Source: Chloroflexi bacterium UBA4733 (GTDB lineage: Bacteria; Chloroflexota; UBA4733). Taken from it: a DNA stretch of 22,248 bases. Shown here one piece after another: positions 6,836 through 14,715 of this stretch (position 1 is the stretch's first letter; each line of letters opens with the position of its first letter). A program made the position numbers and the translations under genes. The notes under the pieces were generated by a model that worked only from the letters and a program-made list of their open reading frames with translations, ran no database searches and was not told where the DNA came from. Location: positions 1-22,248 of the forward strand of contig DHIZ01000184.1 of assembly GCA_002404055.1 (NCBI GenBank). Reading direction: 5' to 3'.

Positions 6836-7489
6836 TCAGTGTTCCGGGAAGATGACGAATGGCGTGGCATAGTGCGTCGATGCCACAGCCAGGACGACGC
6901 CCAGCAGAAGCGTTGCGCCTACCAGATACATGCGAACCCCACTGCCGCTGACTGCACTTCCTGAGCGATAGTCGGCCAGGGCCAAGTTCGGCGCACGAAA
7001 GACGTAGCCCAACACGTGGACGGTCATCGCTCCGAACCAGAGAACAAAGCTGAGCTGATGGGCGCTCAGCCAGACCGAACCATATTGCCGGCCGAACAGC
7101 CAGAGTTCGACGCCGGTGGCGAAGAGCACAACGGTGGTGATGACGACCAGCGGGGCGAGGAGACGCAACAGGATCTGAGGCGGCCCGGCGGCGCGGTAAC
7201 GGCGATCACCGGCGTAATAGCGCAGGAAGCGATAGCCGGTGCTGCCCATTTTCAGCAGCACAGGCGGGATGAGGATGAAACCGAAGAAGAGGTGCTGGGG
7301 AAGCACCCTGCGGATGGCAAGGATCGTCAGCCCTTCAATTGCCAGCAAGACCAGCAGGACCACCGCGTTCATGCCGGTCAGCCGGGCATTGCCGGCCACT
7401 CCCGGATCAGCATGCGCTGAGGCATCCGGCTGACCGGACGATGGCGCGAAACGTGTCTCCAAAGCAGTCGTGCCCCGGTGCTCGGCCAT
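6836..7489 (-). CDS. Five-helix integral membrane protein, possible haem-binding cytochrome-b-like
   Basis: 217 residues. A polar N-terminus of about 38 residues precedes five predicted membrane helices at roughly 41-60, 66-82, 106-127, 142-162 and 186-204. Histidines H66, H144 and H158 lie within or at the ends of helices, which recalls small cytochrome-b-like/DUF4405-type membrane proteins, but a haem ligand pair is not proven. No enzyme motif is visible. The start ATG has a GGAAGG-type ribosome binding site about 8 bases upstream. The gene is divergent from the S9 peptidase (138 bases between the chosen starts) and convergent with the M81 gene, so it is probably monocistronic. The function is unknown; the membrane location is well supported. 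Confidence 0.8.
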   Translation of the reverse strand: MAEHRGTTALETRFAPSSGQPDASAHADPGVAGNARLTGMNAVVLLVLLAIEGLTILAIRRVLPQHLFFGFILIPPVLLKMGSTGYRFLRYYAGDRRYRAAGPPQILLRLLAPLVVITTVVLFATGVELWLFGRQYGSVWLSAHQLSFVLWFGAMTVHVLGYVFRAPNLALADYRSGSAVSGSGVRMYLVGATLLLGVVLAVASTHYATPFVIFPEH

Positions 7490-7627
7490 GTTGCGTCACC
7501 TTCCAGATGGCGAATTTTCCCAACCTACGCCTACCATATGCTACAAACCTTGGAAGAGGATGAGGCCCGTCTGGCCCCCCGTGTGTACTCACCCGACGAT
7601 GGCAAGTGGCAGGACAGGAAAGAGCAC

Positions 7628-9388
7628 GTGACCGAGCGAATACCGCGCCCGATGGAGCCGGCTGACCTGACGAGAATAAAGTTCCTGAGTGACCCCCAGA
7701 TGTCGCCAAATGGCGAAGTGGTTGCCTTCGTCCTCACGACGTTGTCGGAGGAGAAGGATGCCTACCTCTCGAACATCTGGCTGGTTGCGTTGTCGGGTGG
7801 TGCGCCCCGCCGTTTTACGACAGGGCCAACGCGCGATACCGCGCCGCGCTGGTCGCCGGATGGCACGAGCCTCGCCTTCCTCTCTGACCGCGAAGCCAAA
7901 AAGGGAGCACAACTCTACGTCATGCCTGCCAACGGCGGCGAGCCGGTGCGCCTGACCGACCTCGAGCGCAGCGTCTCCCAGCCGGTGTGGTCACCCGATG
8001 GCAGCCGGCTCGCCTTCGCCTCGGCCCGCCACGATGATCGTGATTATGACAACGCCAGGGATATCTTTCTGGTTGCAGCAGAGGGCGGCGAAGTACGCCG
8101 GGTAACCGATACCGTCGGTCCGGCTGCGAACCCTGCCTTCTCGCCGGACGGTCGCAGCATCGCCTACGTCGGCAGCCGGCAACGTAACATAGCCGGGTTG
8201 AACGCTCGCCTCTACCAGATACCCACAGAGGGTGGACAGGCGGTCTGGCTCTCCACGGAACTCGATCGCTCCGTATCGGCCTACGGCATGCCGATGTGGT
8301 CAGGGGACGGACGGGCGATCGTGTTCGGTATTTCGGACCGGGGCAACGAGGTGGTGTACCGCGTGACCCTGGGTGACGACTGTGGGACGGCGGACGTGCA
8401 GCCGGTCATTGCCGGCAACCGCCAGGTCAGTGCCCTCAGTGGCTGCCCGACAGCGCCGCTCTTCGCCTTCCTGGCAAGCGACCCGACTCACCCGGCGGAG
8501 CTTTTCCGCTGCGCGGCGGATGGCACCGATGAGCGCCAGTTGACGGACTGCAATCGGGAGTGGCGAGAAGAGGTTGTGCTGTGTATACCCGAACTGCTGC
8601 GCTACCGGCGCGACGGCGTTGACCTGGACTGCTGGGTCATCAAGCCGGCCGGTTATATTCCGGGTCAGCGCTATCCCGCCCTGCTGAACATCCACGGCGG
8701 GCCACACACACAGTTCGGCAACACCTTCTTCGACGAATTCCAGGTCTATGCCGGCGCCGGTTACGTCGTGATCTACACCAACCCGCGCGGCAGCCAGGGC
8801 TACGGTGAGGCGTTCACCCGGGCCGTTGTCGGTGACTGGGGTGGCGTCGACTTTGGCGACGTGATGGCGGGGCTGGATGAGGCCCTGCAGCGCTGCGACT
8901 TCATCGACCCGGATCGCCTAGGCGTTATGGGCGGCAGCTACGGCGGCTACATGACGAGCTGGACGGTCGGCCATACCAACCGCTTCAAGGCTGCCTGCTC
9001 CGAACGCGCGCTGAATACCTTCACTTCCTTCTTTGGCAGCAGCGACATTGGCCCCTGGTTCGCGGTGAACCAGATCGGCGCCTTGCCCTGGGAGAACCCC
9101 CAGTGGTACGCTGAGCACTCGCCGCTGACCTATGCCCAGGACATCACGACGCCGCTGCTGATTATGCACTCGGAGAACGATCTGCGCTGTCCGATGGAAC
9201 AGGCCGAGCAGCTTTTCATGACGCTGAAGCGCCTCCGGCGCGAGGTGCTGTTCATCTGCTTCCCCGACGAGACACACGAACTATCACGCTCCGGCAAACC
9301 ACGCCATCGCCTGGAGCGCTTTCGCCATATCTTGGAATGGTTCGGCGGGCACTTGCAGAGTGATGTGGTCGCTTTGCCGCAGTCGTGA
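7628..9388 (+). CDS. S9 family (prolyl oligopeptidase/acylaminoacyl-type) serine peptidase
   Basis: 586 residues from the GTG at 7628, chosen because AGGAAAG lies 6-8 bases upstream. The frame is open to 7478 but that part overlaps the divergent gene and looks non-coding. The N-terminal half is a beta-propeller with PD40/WD-like repeats marked by SPDG motifs near residues 25, 75, 121, 171 and 224. The C-terminal half is an alpha/beta hydrolase: oxyanion-region NIHGGPH, nucleophile S437 in GGSYGG, D518 in HSENDLR and H550 in DETHE, a complete triad. The family cleaves short peptides or N-acylated residues after propeller gating. No signal peptide is seen, so it is probably cytosolic. The antitoxin-like gene follows 14 bases later and may be co-transcribed. 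Confident family call; substrate unknown. Confidence 0.93.
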   Translation: MTERIPRPMEPADLTRIKFLSDPQMSPNGEVVAFVLTTLSEEKDAYLSNIWLVALSGGAPRRFTTGPTRDTAPRWSPDGTSLAFLSDREAKKGAQLYVMPANGGEPVRLTDLERSVSQPVWSPDGSRLAFASARHDDRDYDNARDIFLVAAEGGEVRRVTDTVGPAANPAFSPDGRSIAYVGSRQRNIAGLNARLYQIPTEGGQAVWLSTELDRSVSAYGMPMWSGDGRAIVFGISDRGNEVVYRVTLGDDCGTADVQPVIAGNRQVSALSGCPTAPLFAFLASDPTHPAELFRCAADGTDERQLTDCNREWREEVVLCIPELLRYRRDGVDLDCWVIKPAGYIPGQRYPALLNIHGGPHTQFGNTFFDEFQVYAGAGYVVIYTNPRGSQGYGEAFTRAVVGDWGGVDFGDVMAGLDEALQRCDFIDPDRLGVMGGSYGGYMTSWTVGHTNRFKAACSERALNTFTSFFGSSDIGPWFAVNQIGALPWENPQWYAEHSPLTYAQDITTPLLIMHSENDLRCPMEQAEQLFMTLKRLRREVLFICFPDETHELSRSGKPRHRLERFRHILEWFGGHLQSDVVALPQS

Positions 9389-9402
9389 AGTGAGAGAAGC
9401 CG

Positions 9403-9774
9403 ATGATCACGAATGGCCGGCCGGTTACGAAGTCTGTCCGCCTTCGTGCCGATGAGAGCAAGTTGATCGCGGAGGTGAGCGCCCGTGAACACCTTGCGGA
9501 AGGCACGCTGCTGCAGAAGTGGGTGCTTGATGCGTTGGCACACACGCGTTTGGAGTACGCCACTGCCGATTATGCCGGAGGCGCGATCAACTTGGGTGAA
9601 GCCGCCGGCCGCGCAAACGTGAGCGTGACCCGAATGCTCGCAGAGCTGGACGCCAGGGGAGTTGATACGATAACTCCGGCACACTTCCGTGCCAGTCTCA
9701 CAAACCTCACTGAATTGTTTGGTGGCAGCGAAGAACGACGTGCGGTACTTCGGGAGCTAGCTGAGAACGCCTAA
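9403..9774 (+). CDS. Antitoxin-like protein: RHH-type N-terminus with UPF0175-like C-terminus
   Basis: 123 residues. The N-terminus (KSVRLRADESKLIAEVSARE, about 9-28) resembles a ribbon-helix-helix DNA-binding module: one basic strand followed by two helices. The middle part (AGGAINLGEAAGRANVSVTR, about 58-77) resembles the UPF0175 helix-turn-helix found in antitoxins. The combination suggests a DNA-binding antitoxin or small regulator. It starts 14 bases after the S9 peptidase stop, with a weak GAGAAG ribosome binding site. No PIN-domain or other toxin gene follows; the next gene is a DUF5678 protein 177 bases away. It could therefore be a solitary antitoxin or a regulator unrelated to a toxin. 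Confidence 0.65.
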   Translation: MITNGRPVTKSVRLRADESKLIAEVSAREHLAEGTLLQKWVLDALAHTRLEYATADYAGGAINLGEAAGRANVSVTRMLAELDARGVDTITPAHFRASLTNLTELFGGSEERRAVLRELAENA

Positions 9775-9951
9775 CAGCCGTACCGCCAACAGACCTGCCG
9801 CGCGCTATCCTCGGGGGCGTAAAGTCGGTGGGAGCGGACATCGGGCCGTCCGCCACTGCGCTGCCAGATCGCGTCGCCGCGACAAGAGGTCAGTTCGTTG
9901 AAGTCGGCTGTATGGTACGGTTACTCCGATGAGGAATGGAGGCGTCAGTCC

Positions 9952-10200
9952 GTGCTTGATGTTGAGGAAATCCAGGAAGAACTCGTACGGTTCCATCGAA
10001 ACGTCGAGTTCGGCCAGGCGCACTATGACGAGCTGCTGGAGCGGTACCCGGAGCAATGGGTCGCCATGTATGATGAGGCAGTGGTGGGTACTGGGCCTGA
10101 TAAGCAACAGTTGATCAATGAGCTTCGGCAGCACGGGGTGCCACCAGAGCAGACATACTTCAATTTCTTTACCCACGACGACACCATTCTCATCGTCTGA
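9952..10200 (+). CDS. DUF5678 domain protein
   Basis: 82 residues from GTG 9952, preceded by a GGAGG Shine-Dalgarno at 9938-9942 with a 9-base spacer. A TTG at 9898 would add 18 residues but has a weaker site. The core motif is YPEQWVAMYDEAVV, then GPDKQQLINEL, and the protein ends in FFTHDDTILIV, matching the small DUF5678 fold, whose function is unknown. The next gene, a retropepsin-like protease, begins 3 bases after this stop, so the pair is almost certainly one transcript and probably translationally coupled. I recall this pairing from other genomes but cannot verify its frequency here. A substrate, adaptor or inhibitor role for the protease is speculation. Confidence 0.8.
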   Translation: MLDVEEIQEELVRFHRNVEFGQAHYDELLERYPEQWVAMYDEAVVGTGPDKQQLINELRQHGVPPEQTYFNFFTHDDTILIV

Positions 10201-10203
10201 GGG

Positions 10204-10635
10204 ATGATACGCGGCTATTTTGCCTATGATCGCGGCAGGCCACGTCCATTTGTCGACGGCACGTTGTCTTTTCCGCGCCTGGAGAATCGCCGTTTCGCTT
10301 TGCCGTTCTTGATTGACACCGGAGCGGATCGCACGGTGCTCTCACCGATTGATGCGTTATTCCTCGGGTCCGCCCTGGCGTCCTTCCCGCCAGGTCCGGG
10401 CATTGGCGGTGTCGGTGGCAGGGTACCCACGCTGATTACGGATGCGGTGCTCTCGCTGGATCGCTTCTCCGTTTCATTCATCCTTACCATACCCCTGCCG
10501 GGTCCAGCGACACCTCCGATTCCCACGATTCTCGGCAGGGATATCCTCTCCCGTTTCGCGCTGTTTATCGAAGAGCGCACCGCGCGCGTCTTGCTCTTGG
10601 AGCCGTCGGAGGCGGACCGATTGGACTTGCCGTAG
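10204..10635 (+). CDS. Retropepsin-like aspartic protease
   Basis: 143 residues, close to one retropepsin lobe. The catalytic motif is LIDTGADRT with D38-T39-G40. The glycine-rich flap-like region GPGIGGVGG lies at about 64-72. The conserved ILGRD motif is at 109-113, followed by a C-terminal strand (ARVLLL). Enzymes of this fold work as homodimers, each subunit giving one aspartate. No signal peptide or membrane helix is seen, so a cytoplasmic enzyme is expected. It starts 3 bases downstream of the DUF5678 stop; the TGAGGG at the junction is the only Shine-Dalgarno-like sequence and is very close to the ATG, which points to translational coupling. The substrate is unknown. Confidence 0.88.
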   Translation: MIRGYFAYDRGRPRPFVDGTLSFPRLENRRFALPFLIDTGADRTVLSPIDALFLGSALASFPPGPGIGGVGGRVPTLITDAVLSLDRFSVSFILTIPLPGPATPPIPTILGRDILSRFALFIEERTARVLLLEPSEADRLDLP

Positions 10636-10800
10636 GCGCGAGGGCCTTGCAAGAATGTCGGTAATCGAGGTAGTGCAAGCGCGCCTCCGTGGCCCGAAAT
10701 GCTTCGCCGCATCTCGAACGCCTCGTGACGACGCCACCCCGCCCGCACGTTGCGAACCATCGCGGTACTATCGGACACACCCACTCCGGGGGGCAGCATC

Positions 10801-10824
10801 GGTGCCCCCGCGCACGGGGGCACC
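10801..10824. promoter_or_regulatory. Strong GC hairpin upstream of the STAND regulator
   Basis: A perfect 9-bp stem (GGTGCCCCC / GGGGGCACC) encloses the 6-base loop GCGCAC, 139 bases before the ATG at 10963 and 166 after the retropepsin stop. There is no T-run, so an intrinsic terminator is doubtful. The rest of 10636-10962 (327 bases) holds no convincing gene, only shadow frames. It may be an operator or a leader structure. Confidence 0.4.
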
Positions 10825-10962
10825 TGGCGAGCGGTGCGAGCCGCAGGGGGGCTGCCTCCGCGGTCGACCTGTGCACTCGTCGCCATATGTGGGTGTCCAG
10901 TGACACCGATGCTACGATACGCTCGTACCCTCGTCGTGTCGCTCGCTCCTCGGAGTACCAGC

Positions 10963-13440
10963 ATGCCCGCCCAGGACCATCCACCGTTCGGCGCCACCCT
11001 GCGCCGCTACCGCGTGGCTGCTCGGCTCACGCAGGAAGAACTCGCTGAGCGCGCCGGCCTGAGCGCCAACGCCATCAGCGCGCTGGAACGCGGCATCAAC
11101 CAGTCGCCGCAACATGGCACGCTGGACCTCCTGGTTGCGGCATTGGGGCTACAGCCGGAGGAGGTGGCGACGTTGCGAACGAGCGCACGGCGCAGTCTGG
11201 GCGATCCCGCAGCGCCGCCAACCGTTCTTGACGCCAGTGGCGGCCGCGGGCTTCCCCGTCCGCTCACCAGCTTCATCGGCCGCGAAGCTGAACTGGCAAC
11301 GGTGCGCGGTCTGCTCAGCGGCTCGGACGCCGTTCGACTCTTAACCGTGACCGGGCCGCCCGGCGCTGGCAAGACGCGCCTGGCCCTGGAGGCGGCGGAT
11401 TCGCTGTTGGCCGACTACGCTGGCGAGGTCCGCTTCGTGCCCCTCGCCCCAATCACCGATCCGGCGCTGGTGCTGCCGGCCGTGGCGCAGGCGCTGGGGC
11501 TGCTGCCAGCGCCGGGACGAACGGTCGATGAGTCTCTGGCGGCGGCGCTGCGCCAGCGCCATCTCCTGCTGCTCCTGGATAACGTCGAGCAGGTGGCAGC
11601 CGCCGCACCCGCCATCGGGACGCTGCTGGCCGCCTGCCCCCGGCTGCACCTCCTGGTGACCAGTCGGGTCCGTCTCGGACTGTACGGCGAGCGCGAGTTC
11701 TCACTCGGCTCGCTGCAGTTGCCGCCGGAGGAGTACACCACCGGTGGCGGCGCGTCGGTTGCCGACGTGCTGGAGCAACTGGCGGCGACCGAAGCGGTGC
11801 GCCTCTTTGTCGCCCGGGCCCAGTGGGCTCGACGCGATTTCGTGTTGGGTGCGGATAACGCTGGCGACGTGGCCGGCATCTGCCTGCGGCTGGACGGCCT
11901 GCCGTTGGCGATCGAGCTGGCGGCGCCACGCGTGAAGCTGCTCTCGCCGCGCGCGCTGCTGGCCCGGCTGGACCACCGGCTGGCGCTGCTTACCGGCGGT
12001 CCCCGTGACCTGCCGGTGCGCCAGCGCATGCTACGCGCCGCCATCGCCTGGAGCTACGATCTGCTCGCGCCCGACGAGCAGGCGCTCTTCCGCGGTCTCG
12101 GCGTCTTCATCGGTGGTTGTACGCTGGACGCTGTGGATGCAGTGGTCCAGGCAAACGGCGAGCGGGGCACGACGCTTGATACGCTCGCGGTGCTGGTTGA
12201 TCACAGTCTGGTCCGGCAGCAGGAGGGCAGCGACGGACAGCCGCGCTGCTGGATGCTGGAGACGCTGCTGGAGTTTGCGCGTGAACAACTCGCGGCGCAT
12301 GGGGAGGAAGCGACAGCGCGTGAACACCACGCCGGCTACTACCTGGCGCTGGCCGAGGCGGCGGAAGGCGGGTTACAGGGACCGGACCTCGTGACCTGGT
12401 TGGACCGCACGGAAGCGAAGTTGGAGAACTTCCGTGCAGCGGCGCGCTGGCTAGTGGAACAAGGGGAGCATGACCGAGCGCTGCGCCTGGTTGGCGCGCT
12501 CTGGTTCTCCTTCGTGCCACGCGGCCGCATCCTTGAAGGGCAGGGCTTGTTACTGCCGGTGCTGGCGGCCACGGCAGGTCAGCGCCTACCGACGCGGGCG
12601 ATGGCGCTGTTCGGCGCAGGTTTCCTCCTGACCCAATTCGATGATCACGCAACGGCCCGTCCGCTGCTTACCGAGAGCCTGGACGTCGCCCAGGAGTCGG
12701 GCGACGATCGCGCCACCGGCTACGCGCTCCTTGGGCTCGGCCTATCGTTCAAGAGCGATGAAGACTGGCCGCGGATCGGCGAGATGTACGCGCGGGCAAT
12801 CGCCCGCTTCGAAACAACCGACGATTGGTGGGGGCTTGGCTGGGCTTGCGGCTTTGCCGCGACACCATCTTTCGACACCAGTGCAGCGGCATGGCAGCCG
12901 GCGCTGCTGGAGCGCGCACTGGCTATCTTCTTGACCCACGGCAATGCGCATGGCGCGGCGGAAACAAACCGTAGTCTGGCGATATTCGCGGCAGCGAATG
13001 GTGACTTTGGACCAGCACGCGACATGCTGGAACGCTGCCTCGTCACGTGCCGCCAGCTTGGCGCGCGTCGGTACGTGCGCGAAGCCCTGCTGCTCCAGCG
13101 AGACGTGGGAAACCCCGCAGGAATCGCCACCAACCTGGGGACCAGCGCCGCCATCGCGTTCGATGATGGACACCTTGAGCGTGCAGCGACGCTGGCGGGC
13201 GCCGTGGCCGCGCAAGAAACGCCCTCTAGCGCTCCCCGCTTACGGGCGATGCTGAGCCGCGCGCACCGCCCCGAGTCGTGGCAGCCGCAGGCGCAAGCGG
13301 CCCTCGGTGAGGCTGCCTGGGAGGCAGCGTTCACCGTTGGGCTGCAGATGCCGCTGGACGAGGCCATCGCCTTCGCGGTGGCGGATATCTGGCCCGCTGC
13401 CGGTGAGATGCCGGGTCGTGTCTCGGCTACCAGGACGTGA
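10963..13440 (+). CDS. HTH-STAND (NB-ARC)-winged helix-TPR transcriptional regulator, full length
   Basis: 825 residues from ATG 10963, chosen for its GGAG ribosome binding site with a 7-base spacer and because the HTH begins right after it; the upstream open frame looks non-coding. An XRE-type HTH occupies about 9-63 (LTQEELAERAGLS, then ISALERGI). The ATPase begins at FIGRE (104-108), with Walker A GPPGAGKT at 131-138 and Walker B LLLLLDN at 201-207, then GLPLAIELAA. A winged helix around AIAWSYDLL precedes a long TPR region ending with ALGEAAWEAAFTVG. Proteins of this kind are signal-responsive ATP switches that regulate transcription; the signal is unknown. It is a paralogue of the truncated gene at 3-1442 and shares its HTH with the hydrolase fusion at 16400-17929. 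It is probably transcribed alone. Confidence 0.92.
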   Translation: MPAQDHPPFGATLRRYRVAARLTQEELAERAGLSANAISALERGINQSPQHGTLDLLVAALGLQPEEVATLRTSARRSLGDPAAPPTVLDASGGRGLPRPLTSFIGREAELATVRGLLSGSDAVRLLTVTGPPGAGKTRLALEAADSLLADYAGEVRFVPLAPITDPALVLPAVAQALGLLPAPGRTVDESLAAALRQRHLLLLLDNVEQVAAAAPAIGTLLAACPRLHLLVTSRVRLGLYGEREFSLGSLQLPPEEYTTGGGASVADVLEQLAATEAVRLFVARAQWARRDFVLGADNAGDVAGICLRLDGLPLAIELAAPRVKLLSPRALLARLDHRLALLTGGPRDLPVRQRMLRAAIAWSYDLLAPDEQALFRGLGVFIGGCTLDAVDAVVQANGERGTTLDTLAVLVDHSLVRQQEGSDGQPRCWMLETLLEFAREQLAAHGEEATAREHHAGYYLALAEAAEGGLQGPDLVTWLDRTEAKLENFRAAARWLVEQGEHDRALRLVGALWFSFVPRGRILEGQGLLLPVLAATAGQRLPTRAMALFGAGFLLTQFDDHATARPLLTESLDVAQESGDDRATGYALLGLGLSFKSDEDWPRIGEMYARAIARFETTDDWWGLGWACGFAATPSFDTSAAAWQPALLERALAIFLTHGNAHGAAETNRSLAIFAAANGDFGPARDMLERCLVTCRQLGARRYVREALLLQRDVGNPAGIATNLGTSAAIAFDDGHLERAATLAGAVAAQETPSSAPRLRAMLSRAHRPESWQPQAQAALGEAAWEAAFTVGLQMPLDEAIAFAVADIWPAAGEMPGRVSATRT

Positions 13441-13494
13441 TCACGTTGAAGCCGCGAAGGCGCCGACCGCTGTGGTGATTGTTAAGCCTCTGTG

Positions 13495-13956
13495 CTACCG
13501 AAGCGCGTAGATGCGGTACTGAACGCCGCCACGGACCAGAGAGCCGAGGCCTACGACAACGGTCTGATGGAGCCACTGGTACTGCGGCGCACTGGTCTCA
13601 TAGTACGGCGTGATGGCAAAGTAATATTCTTCGTGGGGAATATCTTCATTGGCCGCCCAGCGCGGCAGCAGCGCTGGGAAATTGGTGATGTAGCCGCGAT
13701 ACTGGACGTAGATGAGCGCCCCATCGTTCGTCTGGAGTGCGCCGCGAACGTCGAGCGCCCCAACGCCGTCAGGGCGCACCAGGAGCCAGTCGGCGCCGCC
13801 GGGGATCACGGTCCCGCTCAAGCGGGGTCCTTCGAAGTGTCCGCCCTTCAGCGGAATGATCTGGCGATTCCCGTGCGGGTTCGCGCCAATTGCTATTGGT
13901 GGATCAAGGTCAATAGTGATCTCATAGAGGAACTCCAGCTTTGGCTCAGTAGGCAT
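13495..13956 (-). CDS. DUF3237 family protein
   Basis: 153 residues, the full length for this family. Conserved features are LEFLYEITIDLDPP at the start, ANPHGNRQIIPLKGG (25-39), the signature GTVIPGGADW (48-57) followed by RPDG (61-64), DGALIYVQYRG and the late EEYYFAITPYYET, ending with VQYRIYAL. The ATG is preceded by a good GGGAGG ribosome binding site. DUF3237 proteins are small beta-barrel proteins of unknown function, often near small-molecule enzymes. It lies 76 bases downstream of the NTF2-like gene on the same strand, so they may share a transcript. It converges with the STAND regulator, with 54 bases between the stops. Confidence 0.9.
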   Translation of the reverse strand: MPTEPKLEFLYEITIDLDPPIAIGANPHGNRQIIPLKGGHFEGPRLSGTVIPGGADWLLVRPDGVGALDVRGALQTNDGALIYVQYRGYITNFPALLPRWAANEDIPHEEYYFAITPYYETSAPQYQWLHQTVVVGLGSLVRGGVQYRIYALR

Positions 13957-14032
13957 GTCTGACCTCCCTTACTATTCACTCATCTGCTGCAGCACTCGGC
14001 GCCATGGCCGGTGCGTCCTGGCCCCGGTCCGA

Positions 14033-14434
14033 TTAGTTCCCGCCCACTGAGTTGGGAAGACTGAAGTTAATCAGCTTCCGAATCCGGCCGTCCTGGTCCC
14101 GCTCAGCGACGTGAATGCCCTCCGCATACGTTGAGCCGTCTGCGCGGAAGATCTGAAAGGAATAGCACAGCCAGCCGTGATGCTCCTGAACGGGGTTGAT
14201 CGTCACGTGGGATCCGCTCGGCCAACTCGCAAGAATCGACGTGATGGCGCTCGCCACCTCCACCCGGCCCTTGTCCTCACGGCTGCGGTTGAGCAAGGTG
14301 CCGTCGTCCGCCCAGCACTGCTCCAGCAGGCGCCACCGCGCGTTCTCGTCCGGCGTGTTCCAGGCCGCCACGAAGGCGTCGACCACCTGATCCCCAATGG
14401 TGCCGGTCTGCTGCGGCGCCACTTCCACTGCCAT
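14033..14434 (-). CDS. NTF2/SnoaL-like small-molecule-binding protein
   Basis: 133 residues from ATG 14434, which has AAAGGAG 9 bases upstream; an upstream ATG at 14539 would add 35 unlikely residues. The sequence fits the NTF2/SnoaL cone fold: helical start (IGDQVVDAFVAAWNTPDE), LLEQCWADDGTLLN as the first strand region, SAITSILASWPSGSHV, then strands HGWLCYSFQIFRADGSTYAEG and a final HVAERDQDGRIRKLINF. Members include polyketide cyclases, isomerases and orphan ligand binders; no catalytic pair can be assigned here. It lies upstream of the DUF3237 gene, possibly in one operon. Two inverted repeats just upstream (14467-14480 and 14491-14520) could be regulatory. Confidence 0.75.
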   Translation of the reverse strand: MAVEVAPQQTGTIGDQVVDAFVAAWNTPDENARWRLLEQCWADDGTLLNRSREDKGRVEVASAITSILASWPSGSHVTINPVQEHHGWLCYSFQIFRADGSTYAEGIHVAERDQDGRIRKLINFSLPNSVGGN

Positions 14435-14466
14435 AGCCTTACGCTCCTTTGCTTGGGCGGGATGTA

Positions 14467-14520
14467 CACCGGCCCCGGTGGCCTGTCGCTCCCGCCTCCT
14501 GGCATCATCCGGTAGGCGGG
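14467..14520. promoter_or_regulatory. Two inverted repeats upstream of the NTF2-like gene
   Basis: CACCGG-CC-CCGGTG (14467-14480) lies 33 bases upstream of the start at 14434. CCCGCCT (14491-14497) pairs with AGGCGGG (14514-14520) across a 16-base gap. Both fit operator-like symmetry. The rest of 14435-14715 shows no gene I can support. Confidence 0.25.
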
Positions 14521-14715
14521 CAGGGAGCGCCACACACAAGCCACACGATCACCCACATAAGCATGGGATTTGAGTTCGAGCGCCAACTACCGTGGCAACA
14601 AGGCGACACCCGCACTCTGACGATTTGGGTCTAAACTCAATACGGTTCAGTCACGCCCTGGCGAAGCCGAACGTGGGCGGGCAGACTATTCCTGACCCGT
14701 GGGACTCGGCAAGGC

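Noticed and set aside
7478..7627. Extended N-terminus of the S9 peptidase
   Set aside because: The added 50 residues lack peptidase features and overlap the divergent gene start; the GTG at 7628 has a proper ribosome site.
9898..9951. TTG start for the DUF5678 protein
   Set aside because: The GTG at 9952 has a GGAGG site at 9-base spacing and gives the family-typical N-terminus.
10750..10962. 71-residue N-terminal extension of the STAND regulator
   Set aside because: No ribosome site or domain; it passes through the leader hairpin, and the HTH begins directly after the ATG at 10963.
14564..14635. Small plus-strand ORF starting MGFEFERQ
   Set aside because: Only 23 codons, no ribosome site and no homologue I can recall.
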